DNA of 64,000 bases from Antedon mediterranea (Eukaryota; Echinodermata; Crinoidea; Comatulida; Antedonidae): NCBI RefSeq assembly GCF_964355755.1, contig NC_092680.1:565001-629000 (forward strand). The letters are read 5' to 3'. Under the pieces are notes generated by a model, which saw nothing but the letters and a program-made list of their open reading frames with translations, searched no databases and had not been told where the DNA came from. The position numbers were made by a program, and so were the translations under genes. This document shows positions 1 through 12,790 of this stretch, piece by piece (the stretch's first letter is position 1; every line of letters starts with the position of its first letter).

Positions 1-127
1 ATAAAAAAATGATACAAATATTAATTATGATTACTGAGTATTATGCAGGGATCGAGCCTATTGATGAGAAGAGCAATGCTTGAACAAACCACTTCAATCT
101 GACGCCAAGGCATGCAATGCCTCTCAC

Positions 128-214
128 CTGTGAAGTTTTCTAAACGATCGTGGAAAGCACCCCCAACAGTAGAGGAGGTGGGTGTTGCGCAATGGCTAAT
201 AGGTTCAGACTTGA
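128..214 (-). CDS. eya: eyes absent (eya) internal exon, KSEP segment
   Basis: Seen: an 87-nt minus-strand exon between an AG acceptor (CTCACCAG) and a GTGAGA donor. It opens with two bases that complete the codon left over by the exon at 980-1069, giving IKSEPISHCATPTSS and ending in RLENFTG. Known: vertebrate EYA1 and EYA4 carry VKTEP followed by Ser/Thr-rich sequence and NNFSG or DTFTG at this point, so order and spacing agree. Eya proteins are nuclear transcription co-activators of Six factors with a C-terminal HAD-type tyrosine phosphatase; this exon lies in the Pro/Ser/Thr-rich N-terminal activation region. It ends one base into a codon. Later exons, with the catalytic Eya domain, must lie left of the window. 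Confidence 0.88.
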
Positions 215-979
215 CTGGTGAGAGGTTTAAAAGAAGAAATAGCAATAACAAATTGAGAAATTATAAAGGCACATATGATGAACATATAATATAATTATAT
301 AATTCAATTCAACTTTATTTCAGACAAACTGTCCCTATGATACATATTACATTGAAAAAAACAAAGAAATACAAAGCATTATATATGACAACTGTTATGG
401 AGAGAGGACCAAGAATGATAACATATAATATGTATATTAATAAAATAAAACATTTACAGAATGTTGTGACAATATAAATGTTGAGAATGGATGTACCAAT
501 ACGTAAGTGAAGCAGATTTGTTTGTATACAGAATACAAAGTGTACTCTATGATGAGTGTACTTGTACACTTATTGTGCACTAAAAAAAAAAGTAATCAAC
601 ATTGTTGACATGTCGTTAACCTTATCTCACTTGCATCATTATAATTAATTAAGCAAATAGTAATCACCCATTGAAGGTTAATTAATAAACAGGAAATGTA
701 ATTAAACTGTTTAATCATCATTATTATTGAGGTGTGATTTATTATATTTTGCTATAAAACGTAAGTGTAATAATAACTGTTGATTTATTTAACTGTTTTG
801 TATGTTGTGTCATTCTGATTACCAAAAGGGGACAGAACAGAGACAGTATACTTTAAATAAGAAATAATATAAAATAGTTAAAAACAATTTGGATAATATG
901 GAAGATTTTTCAAATCTAAATATATCTAGTAATGTTATAATACTTTGAAAGAGATAAGACAACAATATATTGTACTCAC
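215..979 (-). other. eya intron with retroposon-like tail
   Basis: This is the intron between the eya exons at 128-214 and 980-1069. On the minus strand, about 290-560 reads as a T-rich stretch ending in an AATAAAGTTGAATTGAATT-type tail. Such tails are typical of 3' ends of non-LTR retrotransposons in invertebrates. No coding part is visible, so this is only a probable truncated retroposon. The rest is plain AT-rich sequence. Confidence 0.4.
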
Positions 980-1069
980 TAGTTGTGGAGTTGGAAAGAT
1001 TATTCCAGCAGTTTGTAGAATCTGTTAGACTTGTGGATTCAACAGTTGTTGCCATTGGAACATGGTTAG
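980..1069 (-). CDS. eya: eyes absent (eya) internal exon, Ser/Thr-rich
   Basis: Seen: a 90-nt minus-strand exon with acceptor TTTTTGTAG and donor GTGAGT. Read in the frame set by the neighbours it gives TNHVPMATTVES, then STSLTDSTNCWNN and LSNSTT. It begins and ends at the same codon phase, so its length is a multiple of three and it can be skipped without a frameshift. It lies between the SMEIGQL exon and the KSEP exon. Vertebrate EYA N-termini have Ser/Thr-rich sequence here of variable length, and several of their N-terminal exons are alternatively spliced. The residues themselves are poorly conserved; assignment rests on position, phase and splice sites. Confidence 0.82.
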
Positions 1070-2570
1070 CTACAAAAACAACGAAGAAACATTGTTAGGA
1101 AAATTGAAAGTAAATTAGATATAGAAAAAATGAAAAGGTATAAATATCCAAAGGAAAAAAAGCAAAAAGACCTAGGTCCACATGAAAAACAATGAGGAAA
1201 TACCAAAGTATAGATCCTCATAAAGAAAGCAGTGTGTGTGTGGGTGGAAGCATAAAGAAATGAGCATGTAAAGTGCGACAACAAAATGTGTTTTAAACAA
1301 ATACACAATACTTTACATGTCCAAAACTTTAAAACATATAATAACATATTCCGGTATAATAAAAAATGCTGACAAAAGGAATCGAAGCCCCAATGTAGCC
1401 TGCCGTCACATGACAGAGAGGGGTCAAAATACTATTTATAGTAAATTATTGGAATCAACATTCTCTTCTAATTACACCTTACCAATTGAACCTATCTCTC
1501 TACATTTGTAAATAAAATACAGCAACATTACATTACATTTATGAAAAATAAAAAATATAAATAGAAACCTAGGTCAACACTGATGATTGAGGTCATCTTG
1601 GATATGTGTGAGGGTTGCAATGCTCATTTTTAAATTCAATTACTGTACTTTATTTTTAAATCTAACTATTATTACTACTAGTATTTATTTCTTGCAAAAT
1701 AAATCACTTTGATAGGTAGGACAAAGAATACAGATATGATTTTATACTACAGAGTTTTAATAAACTGAATTATGATACCCTTTTACCCATAAATTACAAG
1801 TTCACATCCCTGAACAAAAACTATGCATAATACATAAATAACATAAGCAATTGTAGCCTAAATTTATAAAGGTCATGTATGTAATTATTGACAAAGCAAT
1901 TGTCCTCCTATACTAAAATATTAAATGGATACCCTTCCATGAGAATTAACAGAAGAGTGGACAGGTCAACAATAAGGCCCACAGATGACTGCACAGCAAC
2001 ACATGTTGCAGTCCAGTAACTGACAACTGATATAGATCAACAATGACCACAACTTTGGTCAGTTATTTTCATAAGAAATTCATAGCATATTTTCAATTTA
2101 TTAAAATAAAAACAAATTTCAAAAAAATAATAAAATGATAAAATAACCAACTAAATTTTGCATTAAATTTCAGGTAGAATAGTACATTCTGTATGTTCTT
2201 ATGCAATTATAAACAATGTATTTGAATAATAATAAACATAAACAATGAGAAATTAATTAGAGAATTGATGAATACATTAAAAGACAAAGGGTCATCCAGC
2301 TTCTCTAATAATGAAAATAGAATTTCACAATTGTCTGTGTATAAACATGAGGACATATTTTTTACTGAGGGTTTTCATCAAGATGAATCAATGGATGATG
2401 GATGATGGTACTTTTATCTTAATATTATATGGCTTAGCCCCACGCGCCTGGGTACAAACTTTGGTATTAGGTAGTGGGAGTATACTCTATAAACAGTAAA
2501 TTACGATACAATATTATTTATTGTAATTTTAACAATGAGGTACAATTTGGTAAATTAAAATAGTACTTAC
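1070..2570 (-). other. eya intron, no gene seen
   Basis: This is the 1.5-kb intron between the eya exons at 980-1069 and 2571-2689. It is AT-rich with short A and T runs. A slightly less AT-rich patch at about 1950-2060 has no open frame or splice-flanked exon. I see no repeats of note. Confidence 0.55.
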
Positions 2571-2689
2571 TACTATTGCCATTAGGTGTTATCGTACACA
2601 CTGAACCATTTGGGCTTGTGTGGTTAGCTGGACTTGAATGACCTGTAGATACTTGCCCTGGGCTACCAAGTTGCCCTATTTCCATAGAC
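2571..2689 (-). CDS. eya: eyes absent (eya) exon with the SMEIGQLGSP motif
   Basis: Seen: a 119-nt minus-strand exon with a pyrimidine-rich acceptor (TTTTCGTTAAG) and donor GTAAGT. Its first base completes the AGG codon begun in the exon at 13315-13373, so the join reads SRSMEIGQLGSPGQ. The exon continues STGHSSPANHTSPNG and ends ITPNGNS. Known: human EYA4 has SRSMEMQDLASP and EYA1 starts MEMQDLTSP, with a TPNG or TTNG further on. This is the most diagnostic N-terminal match in the window. The Met inside the motif is the start codon in some vertebrate EYA1 isoforms, so alternative upstream exons could act as 5' UTR. Confidence 0.9.
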
Positions 2690-3250
2690 CTTAACGAAAA
2701 GAAAATATTTATAAATTAAAAATCATTAAATTGACATATATATATATATTGAAATATTTTATACAGTAGGCTTCTGTACAGTTTATACTTGTTTGACAAA
2801 ATAAGTAGCTAGAATATTAATTCAATATATTTATAACAATAAACATTTCCTGGACAATTAAAACACCAATTCCTAGTCAGATTCCCGGAACTGCTACTGG
2901 ATTAGATATTTATTTGTAGTTCAGATATTTTTCAGTTACATACTTCCCGGATTTTGACATTAAAAGTGCATATATGTATACAGCTGATAATGAATATTAC
3001 AAAACACTCAACTTGTACTTAAATGATAATAAATAATACTTAAATAGAGTTGAATAACAATTAGAGAAACAATCAACTCTCTTAACCCCAAAATGTCCGG
3101 TTTTCAATTCGTAGGGAAATATATTACAAAACCTACAGTGGTTTTAGAAGTTACCTGGACAAAGTTATTCAACAATAAGAGTTGTATGGTGAAAATGAGC
3201 AGTCTGCAGTAGTGTGTATTAGTCACTTTTATCATTGTTCTCTCACTTCG

Positions 3251-3300
3251 AAGAGAAAGGCTAATGTTGGTTTATCCAGGTAAGCTAGGCACGCAATAGA
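3251..3300 (+). repeat. dispersed repeat, GGTTTATCCAGGTAAGC family
   Basis: The segment around GGCTAATGTTGGTTTATCC, followed by AGGTAAGCTAGGCAC, recurs at 38939-38975, at 39093-39120 and on the other strand at 30634-30675. Similarity covers only about 40-70 bp, so it may be the core of a SINE or MITE. Each copy carries a CAGGTAAG-like or CGGGTA-like sequence resembling a splice donor. Confidence 0.55.
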
Positions 3301-4325
3301 CTTAGCACTTTTTGAACAAAGAAAATTGTAAAGCTCCAGGAGGTTCTCATTTTCGTAAAAATGTTACAATGATTAAACAAACCATGGAAAAACGAAATAA
3401 AAATCTCAATTAATTAAGGAGATTTTAAGAGGACAACGGTTATCTTAAGGACAATGAGAAATGGTTTATTGTAAGTACTGCTGGTATCATAAACGTTTAA
3501 AATGATTCAACGATTTCCTTGACAATTATGAGGGCTTGTCTAAAGTAGAATACCAAACTAATAAATAGGAACAACGATAAGATGTACTTCCTTTATAACA
3601 ATGCAATTGGTATAGCAATTATCAATAGATACTATAACCTATAACCACAATATTTTGTCCACATTACTATCCAGGGTCCCACAGGTTACAATCACTTATG
3701 ATCTCTGTTACCTTATCTTTAATTCGTTCTTATAATATTTTATATTAAATAAAATCAAACTTGGAACCAGTTTAACAGAATGAATTCTGGGAATTAACCA
3801 TGGTTTCAGAATGTTAAAAAGGACCTTAAAATACATCTTTTTCCTGTTGTATTATTATCTCTTCTGTCTGTTGGCTGTGCTAAATTTTATCAGTATACAT
3901 GGACTGAAACTATGGAACGAGCTCTGTAGAAATCACTTAGATATTGTTAACAAAAATTATAAAATATTAAAAAAATATGTAAAAAGAGACATTTTATCGA
4001 ATTACAGAACTTAAAATGCTTCACTCAAAAAATATATATGCATATATTATGCGTTGTGTTGGTGTGTGCGAGTATACACACATAGCCTGTTTTATATTAT
4101 ATGTATTCATACTTTTGCTATAATATATAGGCCTAAAGAATGAATTCACATGTACTGGAAGTAATAAACTGAATATCTTCTTTTTTAAGAAAAAATGTAT
4201 AAATAATCATGTTAGAAAAACACTATCGCTTTTTGATGATGAACAACTCTAAAATGTATATAGGAAATGTTTTTTTATTTTGCATCTATTATGTTTTGTT
4301 TATTGTTTTATGTTTTTTTATGTAA

Positions 4326-4440
4326 AAGGGTCCTGCGAAAACAGAAGTGTAAACTTCTCTATGCAGGATCCTTGCCATCATTTATGCTATGAAACTATAT
4401 TTATAAAGGATGAGTAAATAAATGTGAACTAAATAAATTA
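4326..4440 (+). mobile_element. retroposon-like 3' tail with hairpin
   Basis: AAGGGTCCTGC at 4326-4336 pairs with GCAGGATCCTT at 4363-4373, allowing one wobble, and an inner AGAAGT/ACTTCT stem sits between them. A GTAAATAAATG-type A-rich tail follows. This layout resembles the 3' ends of CR1/L2-like elements. No reverse transcriptase remnant is visible upstream, so the class is inferred only from the tail. Confidence 0.4.
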
Positions 4441-5248
4441 AAATACTTTAATAGTATCCAATTTAAACTTTAAATTGTAAATATTGTTTTTGAGTTTTTT
4501 CGAGAAACAAGCTTCATACTTTTATTAGATCACAGATATAATAACTTATAAAAACAGTTTTGTCTGTCGCCCTTTTGTAAAAATTTAAGTTCAAACTTTT
4601 TAATGAAAAATGTAGTTTCCTTCAAAGAAGGAATCAAAATTCTAGCCAGTGAACAGTATTGACAAAAATCATAGAAAACAAAATGACACAAACAGCACAT
4701 ATCCTTATTTATGGTATTTGTTCAAGTTAGTCGGTATTACAATAATAAAATCATAAATGTGGTTACATGAAAGTATAAATATGTTTTTTTTTTAAAGAAA
4801 TACATGAGGAAATTATGCAAGAAAACTATACAATGCAGAGTGTAAGATAAACAAGATAACATAAGATCAGACCACATGAAAACAGGATGTGTGGAAAGAT
4901 TAAAAGTGTAACTGTAAGATGTAAGAAAGGAGGCTAGAAAACCATATTGGTCAAATAAAGTAGGTCACAAACTACGGAATGATATTATTGCCCAATTTCT
5001 CTGAATTACAAATTTTACCATCAACAAAAATTACTAATCAACCTAGCTTTAAAGGTACAGATGAACTCGATGCTTTGATTTTGAATGGTAATACTTTATT
5101 GGTGATACCAGTTAAATTTTTGTCAACAATTTTATCACAAAGAAAAAATGTATGTAGAGATTATTCAGCACCAGTTTTGTTTCAACCTCTATGGTAGAGG
5201 AAGATGCGTTTTAGTAAAAGCACTTCACTTTGGCAGATTCTATTATGA

Positions 5249-5262
5249 GGGGGGGGGGGGGG
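5249..5262 (+). repeat. G14 homopolymer
   Basis: Fourteen consecutive G residues lie in otherwise AT-rich DNA. Such a run can form quadruplex structures and is prone to slippage, so its length in the assembly is uncertain. Confidence 0.85.
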
Positions 5263-5578
5263 TGTCCAAATTATAGTGTCATTGAGAGAGAATTTGGTTC
5301 AGTTTTTCAAGTAAGCAGCCAAAGCATTCTTACTACTGTATTAATAGTGTGTTATAAACAGTGAGAAAGCAACCAAATGCATAAAAAATATCTTTACCAA
5401 TGTAATACTGTTTTACAGTAAGGAAAAGTTCAAATATCCCATCCCTCATTTGTTTTAAGTGTGGTAAACCTAATAACCCACATCCTATTGAAGGCAAAGG
5501 AGCTTGGTAAAAATACAGAGAAAAATACACATCTGAAACAATACTCATTTTCAAAATCACCTCATTCAATATCAGTCC

Positions 5579-5672
5579 CCCTTCCCAAACTCACCCTTTG
5601 CAAACTCACCCCCTTTGCAAACACGCCCCTTTGCAAACTCACCGCTTTGCAAACTTAACCCTTACCAAACTT
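5579..5672 (+). repeat. degenerate 17-18 bp tandem repeat (TTTGCAAACTCACCCC)
   Basis: About five copies of a CCCTTTGCAAACTCACC-like unit follow one another, degrading to CCCTTACCAAAC at the end. The C-rich strand bias contrasts with the surrounding sequence. No function is apparent. Confidence 0.75.
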
Positions 5673-6306
5673 TCCTCTTCAGAAACTTTTTGAAAAGGGA
5701 TGATTGGATCCTTTAAAAGTACTCCATTATTAAAATGAAGCAAATTGAAATTTATTAGTATACAAGTAACAAATGTCACTTTTAAAATTAATGTTTTCCT
5801 TCACCTCTTTGTTTAGGTAAAAGTTCAAAAGGATATAATAAACCATTATGAGTTTAAAATTTCAATAAATTATTGTTTTCATGTACACAGTACTTAGGAA
5901 CCAATATATAACATAAGTGTTTAGATAGAATGTATTACCTCTATTAAATTAAACAATGTAAACCATTAAAAAAGGTTTCAGGATTTTGACAATCTTTGAC
6001 AGTTGTAGTTTCAACAATTTATTTGGAGTTGGTTAGAGAGGGGCTGGGCAGGATGGGGACTCCTGGGTATGCCTATGACTTGTCACCAGTTAATTTTATT
6101 TACTTTTCCACTAAGTCCATGCCTTAAAATAATTGCTTAAAATCATGATTTACCTTAAAATAATTCTGTTTTATTTGAAAAATGTAACAAGCTTAAGACT
6201 GTACAGTAAAAAAATCTAATCTGAATAATTTTTTTTTCTACATTATAAATTTATAAGAATACTTTAGAACATTTTGTAGGCTGAAACCAACAAAAATTAA
6301 TGAATT

Positions 6307-6346
6307 GATTATTATTGATTATTATTGATTATTATTGATTATTATT
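6307..6346 (+). repeat. 10-bp microsatellite, 4 copies
   Basis: Four perfect copies of GATTATTATT lie head to tail in the eya intron. Confidence 0.9.
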
Positions 6347-7658
6347 TAAAAAATATAAATAAAGTGTAGGTATACCTATTAGAATAAAACTAATCCTTGT
6401 TGTATTTTCCTATCAAAAAGTTGATACAGTAATTCTTATTGAATTTCCATACACATGGCACATGTGTATCTATCTTACTACCCAAGCAACAAGGACTAGT
6501 AAATGGTTGGCCCATTGAAAACTCTACTCAAAATATGTAAAATGATCCCTTTGTTTCACAAAGTAAAATAATAAAGTCCAGAGTATAGGTTATTTCAGTG
6601 ATTTCTCCAATTACATAATAATAATGATATAGAATACTTGAACACTGATAAAGATACTCACATGTTAGCCTAACTATACCATAACAACAAAACTAGTCTT
6701 TACCTGCAGTCAGCATTAAAAGGCATTTCCTATAGTCAATCAATTCCAAAGACAGTTACTGCTAACCACTGTATAATAATATTAATGATAATCAAAATAG
6801 CCAGTTAAAATTCACAGTAAGAATATTGTTCCTTCAGCAGAGAGTTACACTATGCATATGATATCTGTATACATTGCTTCTATTTATACACCAATGCAGT
6901 GAGAAGAGCTGGTGGTTGGTTATTGCTTTATCTCAGTGAGTGAGTGAGCACTACTAATAATGGATCAGGCCGATGCACAACCATCCAAAGTGCTTCCTTG
7001 TATGTAAATGACTGAGAAAGAAGCAACATTTTAACGTATGTCCTCGGGGGATAAACAGAGAGAGCAGCGAAGAGCCAGCAAGATTCTACGTCTGTGTAAT
7101 TAAAACAGTACCAATTACCCCGCAGGTGTATTCTCTCAGAAGGGGGTGTAAGATGCTCTCTCTGTACATAGCCTACAGTTCCAATTATTACAGATATCTA
7201 CTATGGTGGACTTCTATGGACTCTTACCCTGCTGTGTTAGCTAAACTAGTTAATACATGCGTTTCCCATAGGACGTATAAACTTCTTGTTAAGCCATAAA
7301 TTTTCTACCAACTAGAATGAGAGGGTTTGGTAGAACTGATAGCACAGACAGTTATGATGAAGCTATACAAGTATTATCTTTATTTCAAAATCCTTCAGGT
7401 ATTCTCCTGGGTATTCTATAAAATAAATTTAATGGTAAAAAAATGTTATGGTAACAACATTTTATGGTAATAATATAGATATTTATGAACAATTATTCCA
7501 CTAAAGACAGTTACAATTATTTTCAAATTATACTTACAAGAATATTATAACAATTATATTTATTACTGTATACTAATATTTTTAAAAAAACAGTAAATAA
7601 AAATATCTCTGTATTAATTATTTATTCATATAGTTTATATTAATTTGTTAAATATCTA

Positions 7659-7875
7659 ATAAGAACACTAGTAAATAATAGCCCCATAGAACACTATAAG
7701 AACACTAGTAAATAATAGCCCTATAGAACACTATAAGAACACTAGTAAATAATAGCCCTATAGAACACTATAAGAACACTAGTAAATAATAGCCCTATAG
7801 AAAACTATAAGAACACTAGTAAATAATAGCCCTATAGAACACTATAAAAACACTAGTAAATAATAGCCCTATAGA
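7659..7875 (+). repeat. 37-bp minisatellite, about 6 copies
   Basis: A 37-bp unit containing AAGAACACTAGTAAATAATA followed by GCCCTATAGAACACT is repeated about 5.9 times with only single-base differences, which suggests recent expansion. It lies in the large eya intron. Confidence 0.9.
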
Positions 7876-10491
7876 TGTAATTAACAGATATACAATGAAC
7901 AAACAGTTATGTCAGAATTTTATTTAAATAATAAAAAAAATATAAAATATGAATCTATAAATAATTAAAATGATACATTTATTTTTAAATTTTATATAAC
8001 AATTTTGTTTTTACTAACAATGTTATTGAATCAACAGTTATCTTCAACAAAAGTAACACATTACTATAAAAATCAAGCAACAGTAATTAATTTAATTTGA
8101 TGAATAACATTATAAAATAAAATATATAATTAAATTCAAATATTTTGTGACCTTGCAGATATATAACAAGGATAGTTTTGTAAAAGTATTTTGACAATTT
8201 TTGATATACAAAAATATGTTACTAGGCCCTCTATCATTCAAATAAAGTCATGTAGACTTAGAAGTACAGACTTTATCAAGTATGCCTAATATATTGATTG
8301 ACAGATGGTGAAAAAGCATTTATTTTTCAAAATAAAAGAGAGAAAATGAGAAAACGTTTTACAATACACAAAATAAAATGAAAAAGAGAACAATTTTCTC
8401 AAGCAATAAATTTAAATATTTTACATTTATTCAATTAATATTTAATTTATTTTGAATAGAGCTATCAAAAATATTTAAAACAATTTAATTTTATATGATA
8501 CGAAATGAAGTTAGTATTTCATAATCAATTAAAACTTAAAATATATAGATTTTTATTTCAAAACGACCTGTTTCTTTAATCAAACCATAAATCATTGTTG
8601 ATTTCAAATAATAAATAAATCAGTAATGATTTAAACAATTTCTAAGTGATATTTTCAAACAGAATTCCAAAAGTAATTGATCAATTAATCAATTAGAATT
8701 AAAAAACAAATCCATCAATTAAAACAGAGAATCTTCAATCAAATACTAAAATAGAGGCATACAAGTCAAGTAAGATGAAAATCCATCAAACACTTTAATT
8801 GACCAATCAAATCAACAGTAATTAAGGTAGCAATCCATCAATCTATTACTTGACCAATCAAATCAATGCAAATTAACCAATCAATCTATCAATTAACCAA
8901 TCAAAATAAAGCTTCTATGTACATGATCAATCACTGTACCTCTGTTACATCACTGAAATGTAAATATAAAGAACGATCGAAAAAGAAACGAACAAACACA
9001 ATCAAACCGCAAAGGTCTTTCCACAAACACACACAAGGTTGGGTCTACTAAAATACCACAAATTTACTCTTCAGCAAACGACGACGGAGACAAGACCTAG
9101 TACAAAGCACGTATATAGGTTAAACCATGCGGAGGTTAAACTCGAGAAACCGTCCACATTCACTACACACTATTCTTCTTAAAATGTTTAATGACAAAAG
9201 TTAATGCATTAGAAAGCAGTACACAGACTTCAGATATTTTTTTCTTCAGGAATATGCCACAGTTGATTCTCTTAATTGTGAATCTGAATTTTGCTTGCAG
9301 GCATTTGAATAAACATATCACAACAAACAAACAAAAAAGAGAGACACAGATTCTGCTACTCACGGTCAAACAGCCCCAAGACATGTTTTTGCATAAAGGT
9401 CGAGCAGAAATACAATAATCACGGCACACACATTTGATTTGATTTCGATCAATTTAAAATGATCGGTTGAAATCGACGGACACTGTGATTAGATTACCGG
9501 TCAAGATAAGATTAGAGTTGACCATCAATATTGCAATTGACCATCGTCTTTGTTATATAAACTTACAATCTTGCTAAATGAAATCTTGGCAGTATTGAAT
9601 TTTAAATATTCCTGCGTCTTTGTATAAATACAGATGTGTTTTAGTTTGCTATATTCTAGATCACTATACAAATACACGTCTTTCATTATCAAAATTATCC
9701 AAATATTAATTAAGTTTTATTCATTCATAATAATATTTAAACCATTAAAAAGAATTTTCTAACTAAAATATCTTTGGGAAAAACTACTGAAAATATAGGG
9801 AACATGTTCTCAACAAAAATGTTGATTAGTAATAAAACTGCTGATCAAATCATTTTACAAAATTAAAAAATATGTTTGAAAAAATTTAAATATAATTATA
9901 TTATTGATGTTATTTTGATGTATTTTATATGGTTGATCTCTCATGCGAGGATTTTTTATTTAATAAAATGCAATTCAAATATTCTCAAATAATTATAACA
10001 GTGTTTGAATTTGTGTTAGCAGAATAGAAGTTTTAACATTACCTGTCATCTGTATTATTATACTGGTATATTACCAGTATATTCTATCATAATTAAAGTC
10101 ATAAAAAATGAAAAAAATTAATTTACTTTTTGACCACACTGAACTAATACAGCTTTCACCTTTTGGTTAGCAAGAACATAGTTTTAGTAAAATATTGTGA
10201 ATTTTAAATATCTTGGGAAAAGAACTATAGTAATGTACATAATTGGACGAAAGAAAACACTGATTTTGGGATGAAATATCATGCATATTATAGCATTTGA
10301 AATGTTAAGAATCTAAAATTCATATATTTACATGTTAAAATCATAAATATATTATTAGATTTTTGTGTATAAATAAATGTGTCCATGAAAAAGGATAAAA
10401 TAAATAAACACTTGTAATTACAGGTAATTTCTTATTATATTTGACTTTTATTTTATTTATACCATTCAATCTTATGCATATAAATTATAAA

Positions 10492-10636
10492 TACAGTGGA
10501 ACCCTTCCTTTGGGTCACCCCTACTAAGGGAACACTTTATTTTAAAACAAACAAGGAGATATATATGTTTTAACACTAAAAAACCCCATTCAAAGGAAAC
10601 TTGTCAAAGGTGTCACTTAATAGGGGTTACACTGTA
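10492..10636. mobile_element. MITE with TA-flanked inverted ends (145 bp)
   Basis: The left end TACAGTGGAACCC is the near-perfect inverse of the right end GGGGTTACACTGTA. Inner sequence also shows partial inverted symmetry (CTACTAAGGGAACACTTT against AAAGGTGTCACTTAATAG). TA at both outer ends fits a Tc1/mariner-type non-autonomous element. There is no coding capacity. Confidence 0.8.
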
Positions 10637-10779
10637 TTTCAACAAGCATTTTGTCATCATATAATCTGTACAAATTAGTTAAAATAGGTTTTATCAGACA
10701 TTGTTAGATATCTCTTAATTTATTGCATTTTAAATGTTATTTCTTTTAAATGGCTTTATTTAATTCGGATTACCCATTA

Positions 10780-11130
10780 AGGTTCGTTTTCCTTTCAATT
10801 CTTGATCTCCCTAATGATGCACTTTAAAGACTACATCAAGGCAATCGTCTTAACTGCTTCACACTGGGCTGTTTTAAATACGAGCATACAATCTCAAGCA
10901 GTCATTATCCGGCAAAAAACGTTGATCATCCTTTACGACTGTTATGACAGAGCGATTGTGGTAATTCTCGATAGTTGAGTCTTCGCTTAGTTGGCTTCAA
11001 ACGCGTTTCATTGTAGTAATTTAACAGGCGTTATTAAGGCAATTTTGTTGTTTTCAAGCCTTCGTTTTATTCATCAGTGTCCACGCTGACGTTGCTGTAA
11101 CATTCACGGTGGTTTCAGCCCATTATGTCA
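10780..11130. promoter_or_regulatory. less AT-rich intronic island, candidate eya enhancer
   Basis: This block in the large eya intron has clearly more G and C than its flanks and no repeats, open frame or splice-bounded exon. It contains homeodomain-type TAAT cores such as CCTAATGATG. Developmental regulators often keep enhancers in such introns. Function is inferred only from composition and location. Confidence 0.3.
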
Positions 11131-11251
11131 CTTGGTTTTATTATTAGTTTCTCGTAAATCACAAAGACTGGAAAAATCAATTCAGGTTGTCTTGTCATAC
11201 TGTACACAGACTGTATGCTGTCATCTCATCATTAAGGAATATGCATTGTTG

Positions 11252-11318
11252 TCATAAAATGAATTGTTGTCATAAATGAATTGTTGTCATAATATGTATT
11301 GTTGTCATAATATGTATA
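11252..11318 (+). repeat. ATTGTTGTCATAA tandem repeat
   Basis: About four or five imperfect copies of a 17-20 bp unit built on ATTGTTGTCATAA lie head to tail. Confidence 0.7.
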
Positions 11319-12654
11319 TATATTATGGTCTTTTTAGAAAAATAATGTTTTAGTATCAAATCTAATTTACTGGCAATTATAATTTATCATTTTAATAATA
11401 AATTTGATATTAACTGTAACAGGCAAAGACTGTTTTATGCCATTATTATAAGGAGTAGTAGAATAAGGATGGTATATTCAAGTACACTGATCATTACATA
11501 CACTGACCATTACAAGCACTTGTTCTGGCCAGCCAGGATGAGGGACTAAGTATTTAAGATAAATTTAAGATATTTTTGTGGAAGCGATTGAGCAATTTTT
11601 TTTATAGTTAGTCCATGACAGATGAAAATGGCAAGAAATAATAATTACATTTTTTTTTCTTCCAAAAATGGCCAAAATGCATTAAGTTCTAGTTAAATAA
11701 TACCTTCCACATAATTAATTAACTATTTCCAGGTATTACTATTATAAAGATGAAAGATAGATACCACCGAAGATGAGTAAAGACATTTCTGCTATAAGAA
11801 TTGGTTCTGATATAACAAAGACATCAGTCATTGGGAATAGAACATCACCGGGAAAAAACTTTACCATCGTGGGTCGTTAAAACCTTTAAAGCGAAAATTA
11901 TGATGATACGAACGAGTTGAGATAGGAAATAAAACATGCTACCAATTGAGACATCAACTTTTCATATCACCTGCGATATCTTAATCAGTAAGTAAAGAAC
12001 ATCAAATATAGAAGGATGTCATAAAATCATACAACAGAGGTTCTCAGGGGAGTCAGTAAATCGTAAAATGTTAATTGGACCACCGAGGTAATAAAAAACA
12101 CATTTCCAATTGCTGTAGTTTACAGATTTTACTCTATAAGCATATTATCATTATCTACTCATACTAAAAGGTCATACTTAAGACACATAATATAAATTTA
12201 ATATATAAATTATACATTGCAGGAAATACTTGTATATAATTTAATATATAAATTTAGGCTGAAAGAATTAGCTTAGTTCACTTTACGATACTACCATACT
12301 TTGTATATATTATATACATACAGTACATGAGGCATTTTTTTCCAAGATCTAGGCCCCTTTTAAATTGGCAGCTAAAATATGGAGTTGATTCAAATTTGAG
12401 TAACCTGTCCCATGACGCAGAAATGCTTAAAGTTAGGCTGGTGTTATTTGTGTAAAAAAGTATCATGGCAATGCTGCCACGTACCGTACCGTTGTTACCT
12501 ACAAATAGCCTGTAACAATTGTAGTAGGTGGCTTCAATGAGTAGACCATTTCTTGTCCTTCAAAGAGAGGGTAGTTTTTTGACAATCAAGAAACTTAACA
12601 TGGGCCAGTTTATAGATACTTGCAACTAAATTTACCGATTCAGATAAATTTTTT

Positions 12655-12790
12655 TTCGTTTATTTATTTGACCAGCATAAAATCAATACAATATAAATAT
12701 AAAAAAAAGGGATGAAAAAACGCTGAGCAGGGGTAGCTTAAGCACAATACATCGCTGTTACTCAAATGAGTCACCTACCCCTCATAAAAC
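12655..12790 (-). mobile_element. probable retroposon 3' end
   Basis: On the minus strand the block runs from GAGGGGTAGGTGACTC, through a GC-richer stretch (CTACCCCTGCTCAGCG), into a T-rich stretch and ends GGTCAAATAAATAAACG. That layout, a structured 3' UTR followed by an AATAAATAAA tail, is typical of truncated non-LTR elements. No coding remnant is visible. Confidence 0.4.

Noticed and set aside
9163-9429. Overlapping open frames on both strands at 9163-9429
   Set aside because: They are mirror frames in a low-stop stretch, low in complexity, with no donor, acceptor or family match.
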